From the NCBI GenBank assembly GCA_016795325.1, contig JAEUHY010000023.1:124001-188000 (forward strand): a stretch of DNA of 64,000 nucleotides, written 5' to 3'. The stretch is from Planctomycetota bacterium (GTDB lineage Bacteria > Planctomycetota > UBA1135 > GCA-002686595). Below the pieces are notes generated by a model, which saw only the letters and a list, made by a program, of their open reading frames with translations, searched no databases and had not been told where the DNA came from. Shown here in pieces: positions 33,066 through 42,197 of this stretch (within the stretch, counting starts at the first letter, position 1; each line of letters begins with the position of its first letter). A program made the position numbers and the translations under genes.

Positions 33066-33071
33066 TAGACT
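33066..33071 (+). promoter_or_regulatory. TAGACT -10-like hexamer before the ABC operon
   Basis: TAGACT ends 12 nt before the ATG of the ATP-binding subunit gene. It is the same word at the same short distance as before the genes at 50.2 and 55.1 kb. No clear -35 is seen. Confidence 0.4.
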
Positions 33072-33083
33072 CCGCACCCCGCC

Positions 33084-33781
<698 letters not shown>

Positions 33782-33785
<4 letters not shown>

Positions 33786-35206
33786 TCCTCCACATCGCAC
33801 GCAAGGAGTTTCTCGACGCCTGGCGCGATGGACGCTTTCGCCTCGCGGCCCTCGTCATCGCGGCGTTGCTCGTCACCTCGGGGCTGCTCGCCTGGCGCCA
33901 GACCGAGCGCCTGAACGCCGAGCGCGCCGCCGCCGCTGCGCAGGAGCGCGAGAACTGGCTCGAGCAGGGCGAGAAGAACTCGCACTCCGCCGGCCACTAC
34001 GGCGTCAACGTGTTCAAACCCGTGGCGCCGCTGGCGCTGTTCGATCGCGGCATCGAGCCTTATGTCGGCACGACGCTGTTCCTCGAAGCGCACCGCCAGA
34101 ACCAAGCCGCCTTCGTTCCGGCGCGCGACGCGACGGCGATGCGCCGCTTCGGCGAACTGACGGCCTCCGCGGGACTGCAGTGGCTCGCGCCGTTGCTCGT
34201 TGTGCTGCTCGCCTTCGGCTCCGTCGCCGGCGAGCGCGAGCGCGGCACCCTGCGCCAGTCGCTCAGCCTCGGCGTCGCGCCGCGTGAGCTGCTGCTCGGC
34301 AAGTTGCTCGGACTTGGATTCGCGTTGGTGACGTTGCTCGCGCCGCTCTCGCTCGCCGGCGGGGCCGTGCTGCTCCAGTCCGACGTCGATCCCGCGCATG
34401 GTTTGTGGATCCGCCTCGGCGGCCTCGCGCTCGCCTACGGCCTGTACCTGGCTGTCGCGCTCGTCGGAAGCCTCGCCGTGTCCGCCTTCGCGCCGAACAG
34501 CCGCAGCGCTCTCGTCGTGCTGCTCGGGCTGTGGGCCGGCGGCTGCGTGATCGCGCCGCGCTTGGCGAGCGACGTGGTGCACGCGCAACTTCCGACGCCG
34601 CTGCTCGCGCAGTTCGAGAAGGAACTGGGCGAAGACCTTCAGAACGGCCTGGACGGTCACGACACGCGCAGCAAGCAGATGGAGGAGTTCACCGCGCGCA
34701 CGCTCAAGGAGCACAAGGTCGCGCGCGTCGAAGAGCTGCCCTTCAACTTCAACGGCCTCGCCATGCTCGAGAGCGAGCGCATCGCCGGCGCGGTGTTCGA
34801 CCACCACTTCGGCAAGCTCTGGGACCGCATCGAAGCGCAGGACCGCGCGACGACGTGGGTCGGCGCGCTCGCGCCGTTGCTCGCGCTGCGCTCGGCCTCG
34901 ATGGCGCTGTCGGGCACCGACTTCGTGCACCACCGGCACTTTGCGACCGCCGCCGAGCAGCATCGGCGCGAGTTCGTGCGTGTGCTCAACGAGGACGTGA
35001 AGAACAACGCGAGGCCCGGCGATCACAACTACGCCGTCGGCCGCGAGCTGTGGGAGCAGTTGCCCGAGTTCAAGCTCGCGCCGCTGCCGGCGGAACGCGC
35101 GCTGGAAAGCGCCTCTCTCGGGCTCGGATTGCTCGCGGCTTGGCTCGTCGGCGCCTGCGTCGCCCTCGCGGCGGCGGCGGCGCGCCTGAAGGCGAACGTC
35201 GCATGA
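33782..35206 (+). CDS. ABC-2 type permease, DUF3526-like (subunit 1)
   Basis: A 474-residue polytopic membrane protein. The first helix lies at about 20-38 (LAALVIAALLVTSGLLAW), followed by a 100-residue extracytoplasmic loop. Helices then cluster at about 134-155, 180-205, 215-240 and 245-265, with the motif VAGERERGTLRQSLSLGVAP that marks ABC-2 permeases at the cytoplasmic face. A second large loop (270-430) holds charged helices with a His-rich patch (FVHHRHFATAAEQH), and a final helix closes the protein. This two-loop plan matches the DUF3526 family. It overlaps the genes on both sides by 4 nt. It pairs with the homologous next gene product. Confidence 0.88.
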
Positions 35207-36591
35207 GCATTTTCAGCTACGAACTCCGGCTCCTGCTGCGCGACCGCGCTGCTTGGGCGTTGACCGCACTGTTCGCGCTCGTGCTCTGGTACGCGCTCGG
35301 AAACGGCGCCGAGCTCGCCGAACGGCAGCGCGCGAGCGTGCAGCCCGCGCTCGAGTCGGCCAAGAACCAACACGCGGCGCTGAGCAACGCGCTCGAGCGC
35401 CAGTCGGTCGACCCGCGCCAACTCGCGCGCCAACCGCTGCTCGCCGTGTTGCCAGCCGCACCCTTGCCGATGCTCGCGGCCGGCCAAGCCGACATCGCGC
35501 CCAGCTACGAGTCCGCGAGCCTGTGGCGCCTGCAGACACCGACCGATGCGCGTGTGGAGATCGAGAATCCGTCGCGTTTGCTCGCCGGCCGCTTCGACCT
35601 CGCCTTCGTGCTCGTGTGGCTCTTCCCGCTGTTCCTGCTCGCGCTCGCCTACGACCTCGTCGCCGGCGACCGCGAGAGCGGCACGCTGCGCCTCGTGCTC
35701 TCGCGCGGAGTCGCGCCGCTGCGCTGGATCGCCGTGCGCGCGCTGGCGCGCGGCGTTCCGATGCTCTCGCTCGCGCTGCTCGCGACCTGGGCGAGCTCGT
35801 GGTGGGGGCCGGTCGCGTCGCAGGCGAGCGACGCCGGTGCGCGTGCGCTGCACGCCAGCGCACTCGTCGCGTCCTGGGGCCTGTTCTGGCTGTCGCTCTC
35901 CGCGCTCGTCAACGCCTTCGCACGCAGCGCCGCCGCCGCCGCGACCGCGCTCGGCGCCGCCTGGGTCACGGTGGTGCTCGTGCTGCCGACGCTGCTCAAC
36001 GTGGTGGTCGAGAGCCTGCACCCGACGCCTTCCCGCGCCGAGCTCGTCGCTTCCGCGCGCGAAGCCTCGGGCGCCGCCGAACGGCGCGGCAACGAGGTGC
36101 TCAACTCGTTCTACCGCGACCATCCCGAGCTCGCGCCGCCGGGCATGCGCACGGACTTCGCGCAGCAGATCCTGGCCGTGCAAGAGGAAGTCGCGCGCGC
36201 CGTCGATCCCGTTCGCGAACGCTTCGACGCGCAGCTCGCCGAGCAGCAAGCGCTGATCGAGTCGTGGCGTTTCGTGTCGCCCGCCGTCGCCGTGTACGAG
36301 ACGCTCACGGATCTCGCGGGGACCGGTTACTGGCGCTACCACTCGTTCCGCGAGCAAGTGGCGCAGTTCAAGCAGGCCATCTACGACTTCTACAGCCCGC
36401 GCATCCACAAGAACCAGCTGCTCACCAAGGCCGACGCGCCGGCCTTCCCGCGCTTCACGTTCGTGGAAGAGCCTGCGGAGCGTTGGCACGGCCGCGTGCG
36501 AGCCTCGATCTTCGGCGTGCTCGCGCTCGCCCTGCTCGCCTGCGTAGTGGCGGCCACGCGGCTCTCGCCGAAAGCGCTCTCGAACTCCTGA
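35203..36591 (+). CDS. ABC-2 type permease, DUF3526-like (subunit 2)
   Basis: A 462-residue membrane protein homologous in plan to the previous gene product: an N-terminal helix (20-38), a periplasmic loop, a helix cluster at about 133-300 containing VAGDRESGTLRLVLSRGVAP, a large loop with SPAVAVYETLTDLAGTGYWRYHSF, and a C-terminal helix. The motif VLNSFYRDHPE in the loop is typical of DUF3526 proteins. It is the last gene of the exporter operon, and its ATG overlaps the preceding stop. It should form a heterodimer with subunit 1. It is convergent with the GT-C gene; the 40-nt gap shows no good terminator. Confidence 0.88.
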   Translation: MSIFSYELRLLLRDRAAWALTALFALVLWYALGNGAELAERQRASVQPALESAKNQHAALSNALERQSVDPRQLARQPLLAVLPAAPLPMLAAGQADIAPSYESASLWRLQTPTDARVEIENPSRLLAGRFDLAFVLVWLFPLFLLALAYDLVAGDRESGTLRLVLSRGVAPLRWIAVRALARGVPMLSLALLATWASSWWGPVASQASDAGARALHASALVASWGLFWLSLSALVNAFARSAAAAATALGAAWVTVVLVLPTLLNVVVESLHPTPSRAELVASAREASGAAERRGNEVLNSFYRDHPELAPPGMRTDFAQQILAVQEEVARAVDPVRERFDAQLAEQQALIESWRFVSPAVAVYETLTDLAGTGYWRYHSFREQVAQFKQAIYDFYSPRIHKNQLLTKADAPAFPRFTFVEEPAERWHGRVRASIFGVLALALLACVVAATRLSPKALSNS

Positions 36592-36631
36592 CGCGCCGCT
36601 GCGCTCGCGCGACCGCAGTGTGCCGCCTCTT

Positions 36632-38191
36632 CTAGTGGTGCACGACGGTCGTGTGCGGATCGGCGTGCAGCAGCACGAAGCGACCGCAGCGCGCGACCTC
36701 CTGCGGCGGCCGCGAGAACTCGAGCGAAACCGGCGGCTCGTTCCACAGCGGGACGGGGATGTGCACGTCGGAGAGCGACGGCGGCAGCTCGTCGAGCACG
36801 AACCACTCGACGGCGTTGCGGTCCAGGTACTCGGGCAGACGGCCGGTGCGCAGCGCCTCCTGGAATTCCCAGCCGTTGATGAGCCCGTCGCCGTTGATCA
36901 GCGCGCGCTGCGAGAAGTAGCCGACGATCCCGGAGTTGTCGACTTGGAAGATGTGCGCGTCCGGCGGGAGTTCGCGCCGGATGCGCTCGGCGATCTCGAT
37001 GCCGGAATCGTGGCGCGCGCCGTGCGCCAAACACCTGCGCACCTCGAAGACGCCGAGCGCGACGGCCGCGAGCAGTCCGACGGCGAAGCTTGCGAACCGC
37101 AGGCGCGGGCTTCGCGTTTCGAACCAAGCCCGGATCGATTCGATCCCGACCAGCGCGCCGATCGACAGCGGGAGCGGGAAGTACCAGGTCTCAGGCCCGC
37201 CGCGCACCGCGAAGCACAGCAACACACTGTAGAGAAGCACCCAGGCGCCCAAGCTCGCGGCGATGAGCGCGTTCGGGCTCCGGTCGCGCAGCGCGCGCGC
37301 CAGGGCGAGGGCTGCGCCGATCCCGGCCAACGCGAGGGAGACGGCGCGGTACGGCGAGAGCTCGCCCAGCTGAAGCTCGAAGACGGACTGCGCCTTGAGC
37401 CAGCCCGACACGGTGCTCCAGTGGCCGCTGGCCGCGTGGTTCAGCGCGCCGAACAGCGCGAGCGCCACGAGCGCTGGCCCCGCGAGCAGCACCGCCGAAC
37501 GAAGCGAGTCCGCGCGCTGCGATGCGTGGTTCGAACGACGCGCAAGCACGACCCCCGCCGTCACGCACACCACGAACAGGATCGCGTCGACGCGCGTCAA
37601 CGCGACCGCCGCGCCGACCAATCCTGCGCTGAGTGCGCCGCGCGCCGAGTCGTGCGTGCGTGCGATGCGGCAGGCGAGGAACGCGAAGCCCCAGGCCAAC
37701 GGCAGGAGCAGATTGACCTCCATGCCGAAGTCGCCGTTGAGCGCGAGCGGCGTCAGCGCGCACAGCAGCAGGCACGCGGCGCCGTTCGACCAGCCCGCGA
37801 GTTGCACCGAGCGCAACGCGATCCAGATCCAGGCCAGGCTCAAGGCGATGTCGATCACAACCACGGTGTGGAGCCCCGCCCAGCCTTCGAGCGGCGCGAA
37901 CAGCGAGGTCAGCGCGAGCAGGCCCAGGTACAGCGGGTGGTAGCCGTTGGTCGGGTTGAGCCCGTCGAAGGTCGAGCCCAGACCGGCGCCGATGTTGCGC
38001 GCGGTCTTCATGTAGAAGAACGCGTCGTCGGGGAACAGGCGCGACAACTCCGGGGGCGAGAGCCAGAGCACCTGCGCGCCGACGAGCAGGGCCGCGAGCA
38101 CGGCCGCGATGCGCAGCTTGCGCTGTGCGCTTACGTCCACGCGCTCGCTGGCTTTCACGCCGCCAGCCACCGGGGTTCGCGAGGTGTTCAT
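36632..38191 (-). CDS. GT-C-like polytopic membrane protein
   Basis: A 519-residue integral membrane protein with about ten hydrophobic segments from residue 27 to 385 and a soluble C-terminal domain of about 130 residues. The first extracytoplasmic loop begins PPELSRLFPDDAFFYMKTARN; its Asp pair after the first helix is the usual catalytic position of GT-C glycosyltransferases that use polyprenyl-phosphate sugars. LNPTNGYHPLYLGLLALTS and LTRVDAILFVVCV also fit that class. The C-terminal part has IFQVDNSGIVGYFSQ and a YLDRNAVEWFVLDE segment, seen in related proteins after the membrane core. The gene is cotranscribed with the arylsulfotransferase-like gene 31 nt upstream, hinting at shared modification of an envelope component. 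Donor and acceptor are unknown. Confidence 0.75.
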   Translation of the reverse strand: MNTSRTPVAGGVKASERVDVSAQRKLRIAAVLAALLVGAQVLWLSPPELSRLFPDDAFFYMKTARNIGAGLGSTFDGLNPTNGYHPLYLGLLALTSLFAPLEGWAGLHTVVVIDIALSLAWIWIALRSVQLAGWSNGAACLLLCALTPLALNGDFGMEVNLLLPLAWGFAFLACRIARTHDSARGALSAGLVGAAVALTRVDAILFVVCVTAGVVLARRSNHASQRADSLRSAVLLAGPALVALALFGALNHAASGHWSTVSGWLKAQSVFELQLGELSPYRAVSLALAGIGAALALARALRDRSPNALIAASLGAWVLLYSVLLCFAVRGGPETWYFPLPLSIGALVGIESIRAWFETRSPRLRFASFAVGLLAAVALGVFEVRRCLAHGARHDSGIEIAERIRRELPPDAHIFQVDNSGIVGYFSQRALINGDGLINGWEFQEALRTGRLPEYLDRNAVEWFVLDELPPSLSDVHIPVPLWNEPPVSLEFSRPPQEVARCGRFVLLHADPHTTVVHH

Positions 38192-38222
38192 CGAAGTCCT
38201 ATTCGCGTGCGCAGCGCCGCGC

Positions 38223-39563
38223 TCAGCGGCGTTCGCTCGCCTGCGCCCAGCTGACGGGGAAATCCGGCGCGAGGCGCACCACGTCGAACAACGTGGCGAT
38301 GAGCTCGCCGCTGCGCCCAGCGCGGTGCGGGCTCACGAACTCCCACACAATGCGCTTGTCGCGCGTGACCTCGAAGGCGCGGCCGGCGTCGGACTCGGTG
38401 ATCAGCGTGTTGCCGTTCGAGAGTCGCTGCACGCTGCCGCAGGTGCGCGTGAAGAACGGCGCGTCCGTCGCGCCGGAAAAGCCCCAGTGGATCTGCTGCG
38501 AGAAGGGATCGAACTCGAGCACGCGCGAGTGCTCGCCCAGGCCCTGGTTGTCGAGGACGAGCATCCGTCCTCCGTCGATCACGGTCGGTTGGTGCTGCAG
38601 CCGCCACGGACCGCTGAGCGCCCAGACGATGCGCTGCGCGTCGAGGTCCAGCACGGCCAGCAAGTCGAGATTCAGAACGGAAATCAGCACGTTTCCAGCG
38701 CGGAAGGCGGGCGAGCGGTCCGCCAGCGATCCGTCGAGCACCTCGAGCGTGTTGTTGTGGAACACGTCGCCCGAGCGCGGCATGCGTGCGAGAAGCGGCG
38801 CGTAGTCGGACTGTTCGAAGGCCTGCAACACCGACACACGCCGCCGCTCTTCGCCCGCGGCGTCGAGCACGAGCACGAATTCCTCGAGGATCGGCGCGCG
38901 CGGGTCGTAGCGCTCGATCAGCTTGGCCTCGCGCGCGAGGACGTAGATCTCGCCGGCGTCGGAGACGAACAGGTCGTGGTGCGCTCCGTTCTGCTTGGCC
39001 CACAGGAGGTTCGAGCGCGCGTCGAGCTTGAACAGCCCGACGCCTTCGAAGATCGCGAGCACGTCGCCGTTGGCAGCGAGGTGCGCGCGGCGCCAGAACT
39101 GATCGTTGAGTCCGCGCTTGGGCGCGGCGTAGTCGGGCCACACGCTGCGGAACTCGCGCGCCCAGCGGTGCAACACGACGCCGCGCATGTCGGTGAGCAC
39201 CGCTTCCGGCGCGTGCCCGGAGACCATGAAATTCAGGCCGTCGAACGCTGCCTCGGGTTCGTAGCGCGTCACGTCGCTGTGCTCGGGCGCGTTCTGCGAT
39301 CCCGCGGCGTACCCGATCGTCTGCAGTTGCCGCATCTGCTCGTCGAGGCTCTCGTCGCCCGTCGCTCGTTTCTCCGTCGCGCGGCGTTGCCAACGTCCGG
39401 GCGGGTTGTTGGGCGCGGGGCTTTCGCTGTCGCGCAGCAGCGAGCCGAGCTTCGCTCGCACGTCGACATCGGCCACGAGCGCGCCGACAAGCGCGGCGTT
39501 GAGGGCCAGGGACGCCACTCCCAGAGCGAGCCAGAAGCGGTTGAGGCGGGGAGGCGAAGTCAT
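38223..39563 (-). CDS. membrane-anchored arylsulfotransferase-like beta-propeller
   Basis: A 446-residue protein with one N-terminal anchor (about 12-32) and a periplasmic six-bladed propeller resembling the arylsulfotransferase (ASST) families. Typical features are GHAPEAVLTDMRGVVLHRWARE, DQFWRRAHLAANGDVLAIFEGVG, NGAHHDLFVSDAGEIYVLAR, DVFHNNTLEVLD and the closing LSNGNTLITESDAGRAFEV with KRIVWEFVSP. The His residues in AHHD and FHNN occupy the places of the catalytic His cluster in ASST, so transfer of sulfate between phenols is possible but unproven. Many such proteins are only structural. The ATG reading MTSPPRLNRF was chosen because upstream residues are Arg/Cys-rich without family match. 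First gene of a two-gene operon. Confidence 0.72.
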   Translation of the reverse strand: MTSPPRLNRFWLALGVASLALNAALVGALVADVDVRAKLGSLLRDSESPAPNNPPGRWQRRATEKRATGDESLDEQMRQLQTIGYAAGSQNAPEHSDVTRYEPEAAFDGLNFMVSGHAPEAVLTDMRGVVLHRWAREFRSVWPDYAAPKRGLNDQFWRRAHLAANGDVLAIFEGVGLFKLDARSNLLWAKQNGAHHDLFVSDAGEIYVLAREAKLIERYDPRAPILEEFVLVLDAAGEERRRVSVLQAFEQSDYAPLLARMPRSGDVFHNNTLEVLDGSLADRSPAFRAGNVLISVLNLDLLAVLDLDAQRIVWALSGPWRLQHQPTVIDGGRMLVLDNQGLGEHSRVLEFDPFSQQIHWGFSGATDAPFFTRTCGSVQRLSNGNTLITESDAGRAFEVTRDKRIVWEFVSPHRAGRSGELIATLFDVVRLAPDFPVSWAQASERR

Positions 39564-39625
39564 GGAGCCGAACAGGTGGACGGCGCACGCGCGCAGGCCG
39601 CAACGAAACGCCGGAATCGACCGGT

Positions 39626-39638
39626 GCATACTGTATGC
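39626..39638. promoter_or_regulatory. AT-rich 13-bp dyad between divergent genes
   Basis: GCATAC-T-GTATGC is a perfect odd palindrome in the 160-nt gap between the arylsulfotransferase-like gene and the divergent ECF sigma gene, in otherwise very GC-rich DNA. Its position suits an operator for either gene. The binding family is unknown. Confidence 0.4.
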
Positions 39639-39723
39639 GAGCGTCCGGGGCCTTCGCACGGCGTCGTTCAGGCGGACACCGCGCGCGGCGTAACGTTGTC
39701 TTCACTGGCGACCTGAAGCTTCC

Positions 39724-40368
39724 ATGAACTTGACGGAACACGCTCCGCCTGACTTCTTCGCCTGGGTTGCCGGGCTGGTCCATCGCCACCGCACCGAGCT
39801 GCTGCGTTACGCGCGGCGACGGGGTCTCGAGGCCGAAGATGCGCTCGACGCGGTGCAAGACGCGTTCGTGACCTTCCTCGACCTCCCGGGCGCGCGCGAG
39901 ATTGCGCGCACCGGAACTGACGCGGTGAAGCTCTTGACCGTGCTTGTGCGCAACCATGTTTCCAATCGGCGACGCAAGAGCGTGCGACGCTCCGAGGGCA
40001 TCGAACGGCTCGCACGCGAGCGCGGCGAGCGCTCCGCGGAGTCGAGCGCGGAGCTGATCGCGCGCGCCGAGGAGTACGCGCGGGTGCAGGGCTGCATCCT
40101 GCGCATGGCGCGGCTGCAGCGCGCGGTGATCGAGCTGTCGCTGATCGACGGCGAGCCGCACGAGTCCATCGCGAAACGCCTGGGCGTGAGCGTCGTGCAC
40201 GCGCGTGTGCTGCTGCACCGCGCGCGCGAACACGTGCGGCACTGCAGCTACGAGGAGGTCGCGACGCCGGCGCCCGCCGAAGCCAAGCGCCAACGCGCAC
40301 CGCGCCGCGAGGTGAGCGCCAGGACGAAATCACGCGCTTCCAAGCGCGAAACGCCGCGCAAGCCGTAA
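39724..40368 (+). CDS. ECF-type RNA polymerase sigma factor
   Basis: A 214-residue sigma-70 family protein. Region 2 spans about 12-90 with LLRYARRRGLEAEDALDAVQDAFVTF and LLTVLVRNHVSNRRRK. Region 4 spans about 125-172 with LQRAVIELSLIDGEPHESIAKRLGVSVVHARVLLHRARE, a clear helix-turn-helix. A Lys/Arg/Pro-rich tail of about 35 residues follows region 4 and is not part of the sigma fold; it may contact DNA non-specifically or be a regulatory tail. No anti-sigma or kinase gene is adjacent. It is divergent from the arylsulfotransferase-like gene and 72 nt upstream of the SDR operon on the same strand, so either could be its target. Confidence 0.88.
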   Translation: MNLTEHAPPDFFAWVAGLVHRHRTELLRYARRRGLEAEDALDAVQDAFVTFLDLPGAREIARTGTDAVKLLTVLVRNHVSNRRRKSVRRSEGIERLARERGERSAESSAELIARAEEYARVQGCILRMARLQRAVIELSLIDGEPHESIAKRLGVSVVHARVLLHRAREHVRHCSYEEVATPAPAEAKRQRAPRREVSARTKSRASKRETPRKP

Positions 40369-40440
40369 CGCTGCTCGAGGTCGTGACCTGCTGGTGCGCA
40401 CGCGGAAACCAACAACCCGCGCGCTCCACCAGCAGAGAAC

Positions 40441-41160
40441 ATGAACCAACGCACCAGCCTCGTGACCGGCGCCTCCAGCGGCATCGGTCTGGACCTCACC
40501 CGAACTCTCCTCGCGCGCGGCGACCACGTCGTCGCGCTCTCGCGCCGCGCCAACGCGCGTGGCGCGCTCGAAGCCTCTCCGCGCCTGTGCGTGCTCGACG
40601 TCGACGTGGCCGACGCGGCGGCGGTCGAACACGCCGTCGCGCGCGCGGTCGAGCTCTTCGGCGCGCTCGACCTCGTGGTCAACAACGCCGGCATCTTCCT
40701 GGCGCGGCCCTTCACGGACTACACGCCCGCCGACCTCGCCGCGCTCGTCGCCACGAACCTCGTCGGGTTCGTGAACGTCACGCAGGCCGCGTTGCGCCGC
40801 ATGGCGCCGCGCGGCAGCGGCCACATCGTGAACATCGGCACGTCGCTCGCGCAGCAGCCGATCGCCGGCGTACCGAGCGCGCTGCCGATCCTCATCAAGG
40901 GCGGCATCGAAGCCGCGACGCGCTCGCTCGCGATCGAGTACGCAGCGCGCGGCGTGCGCGTCAACACGGTCGCCGCCGGCATCATCGACACGCCGCTGCA
41001 CGCAGGCGGCGACAAGCGCGCGCTCGCGACGCTCTCGCCCGCGCAGCGCATCGGGCGCGCCGAGGAAATCAGCGCGGCCGTGCTCTACCTCGACTCGGCC
41101 GAGTTCGTCTCCGGCGAGATCCTGCACGTCGACGGCGGCGCACACGCGGGGAAGTGGTAG
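40441..41160 (+). CDS. short-chain dehydrogenase/reductase lacking the catalytic Tyr
   Basis: A 239-residue SDR. The NAD(P)-binding TGASSGIG (9-16), LVVNNAG (78-84) and the structural Asn near 106 are intact, and Lys153 of the YxxxK motif is present. The catalytic Tyr position, four residues before it, is Pro149 in PSALPILIKGGIEA. I recall a subgroup of SDRs with similar LxxLTKGG segments, so this may be a natural variant rather than decay. Conventional dehydrogenase chemistry would be impaired, so a different mechanism or only cofactor or ligand binding is possible. It heads a tight operon with an NTF2-like and a 4-OT-like gene (2-nt gap to the next ATG). Soluble. Confidence 0.88.
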   Translation: MNQRTSLVTGASSGIGLDLTRTLLARGDHVVALSRRANARGALEASPRLCVLDVDVADAAAVEHAVARAVELFGALDLVVNNAGIFLARPFTDYTPADLAALVATNLVGFVNVTQAALRRMAPRGSGHIVNIGTSLAQQPIAGVPSALPILIKGGIEAATRSLAIEYAARGVRVNTVAAGIIDTPLHAGGDKRALATLSPAQRIGRAEEISAAVLYLDSAEFVSGEILHVDGGAHAGKW

Positions 41161-41162
41161 CC

Positions 41163-41573
41163 ATGAACCGCTTCACGCCGCTGCCGTCGGTGACGGCCGA
41201 CGATCACCGTGCGGTGCTCGAGTTGCTCGAGCTGTACTTCGACGCCTTCCACCGCAGCGATGCCGCGCAACTCGGGCGCCTGTTCCATCCCAGCGCGCTC
41301 TACGGCTTCGTCGAAGGCGATCAACTCCGCCGCCTCGACATGTCTACGTACCTTCCGATCGTGGCCTCGCGTCCGTCGCCGGCCGCCGCGGGCCGCGCGC
41401 GCGACGACCGCGTGCTCGCGCTGGACTTCGCCGGTCCGACGACGGCGCTCGCGCGCGTCGAGTGCAACATCTTCGGCAAGCACTTCGTCGACCTCCTCAG
41501 CCTGCTGCGCATCGAAGGCCGCTGGCAAATCGTGGCCAAGGTGTTCCACGTCGACGTGGAGGAGGCGCGCTGA
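41163..41573 (+). CDS. NTF2-like (putative lumazine-binding) protein
   Basis: A 136-residue NTF2-fold protein of the type labelled putative lumazine-binding (Lumazine_bd_2). Typical features are VLELLELYFDAFHRSDAAQLGRLFHPSA, a charged middle, and the C-terminal strands LARVECNIFGKHFVDLLSLLRIEGRWQIVAKVFHV. Related proteins act as small-molecule-binding partners or isomerases next to dehydrogenases. Its start is 2 nt after the SDR stop and its TGA overlaps the next ATG (TGATG), so it is translated together with both neighbours. The name lumazine-binding reflects similarity only. Cytoplasmic. Confidence 0.83.
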   Translation: MNRFTPLPSVTADDHRAVLELLELYFDAFHRSDAAQLGRLFHPSALYGFVEGDQLRRLDMSTYLPIVASRPSPAAAGRARDDRVLALDFAGPTTALARVECNIFGKHFVDLLSLLRIEGRWQIVAKVFHVDVEEAR

Positions 41574-41803
41574 TGCCGTACGTCAACGTGAAGATCACGC
41601 GCGAGGGCGCGAGCGCCGCGCAGAAGGCCGAACTCATCGCCGCCATCACCGACGCGCTCGTGCGCATCCTGGCCAAGGACCCCGCCACGACCTTCGTCGT
41701 GATCGACGAGGTCGCGCTCGAGGACTGGGGCGTGGGTGGCCTGCCCGTGGCCGAGTATCGCCGCCGTGCGCGCTCGCCGTCGGGGCCGACTGCGACGTCC
41801 TAG
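41573..41803 (+). CDS. 4-oxalocrotonate tautomerase family protein
   Basis: A 76-residue member of the tautomerase superfamily. After Met removal the N terminus is Pro (MPYVNVKITREG), the catalytic base of 4-oxalocrotonate tautomerases. QKAELIAAITDALVRIL and TTFVVIDEVALEDWGVGG are also family-typical, and the length suits a homohexamer. Arg residues needed for substrate carboxylate binding are partly present (Arg10, and further Arg near the C terminus). It is the third gene of the SDR operon and should tautomerise a keto-enol acid related to the SDR substrate. A hairpin follows 65 nt downstream. Confidence 0.88.
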   Translation: MPYVNVKITREGASAAQKAELIAAITDALVRILAKDPATTFVVIDEVALEDWGVGGLPVAEYRRRARSPSGPTATS

Positions 41804-41867
41804 GTTCACGTCGCTGGGGGGAGCTGCCTACCCCTCCGCGAGCGGGGAAACGCACGAGCGGTCACTT

Positions 41868-41898
41868 CGTGGCTGAAACAGCTGCAAAATCAGCCACG
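41868..41898. terminator. 9-bp inverted repeat after the tautomerase gene
   Basis: CGTGGCTGA and TCAGCCACG pair perfectly around a 13-nt A-rich loop containing CAGCTG. It lies 65 nt after the operon end with no U-run, so it may be a processed 3' end or a protein-binding dyad rather than an intrinsic terminator. Confidence 0.4.
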
Positions 41899-42181
41899 CT
41901 GTGGATGGAAATCCGCTCGCGGCATCACGACTTCCGAATCCAGAGACCGCGCGGCGTCCCAGGAATCGAGAGCAGGCGCCGCGAGAAGCTCGACTGAGTC
42001 GAAGCGCAGGCGCTGCGAGCGGTGGCTGCTGCGCTCCGAGCTGCGCGCAAGTGGGCCGGGTGAGCCGCCAACGAGTTCCTGAGTGTGGCGACGGGGGGCG
42101 TCCCGCAGTTCACTTGGGCGGACATCGGTGCGCCGGTTGAGGGCGCAATCGAGACGCTGCGCGAAGCTCGAGCAACTCACC

Positions 42182-42187
42182 TACACT
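42182..42187 (+). promoter_or_regulatory. TACACT -10-like hexamer
   Basis: TACACT ends 10 nt before the ATG of the secreted toroid protein, with GGGGAAG between. It matches the lipB promoter word and distance. Confidence 0.4.
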
Positions 42188-42197
42188 GCGGGGGAAG

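Larger units (their letters stand above)
41804..42197. other. 394-nt intergenic region
   Basis: No credible gene is seen on either strand; short open frames lack codon structure and homology. It holds the 9-bp inverted repeat at 41868-41898 and the TACACT hexamer just before the next gene. Confidence 0.6.

Noticed and set aside
41890..42180. Open frames on both strands in the 394-nt gap
   Set aside because: No start signal, no homology and codon use unlike neighbours.
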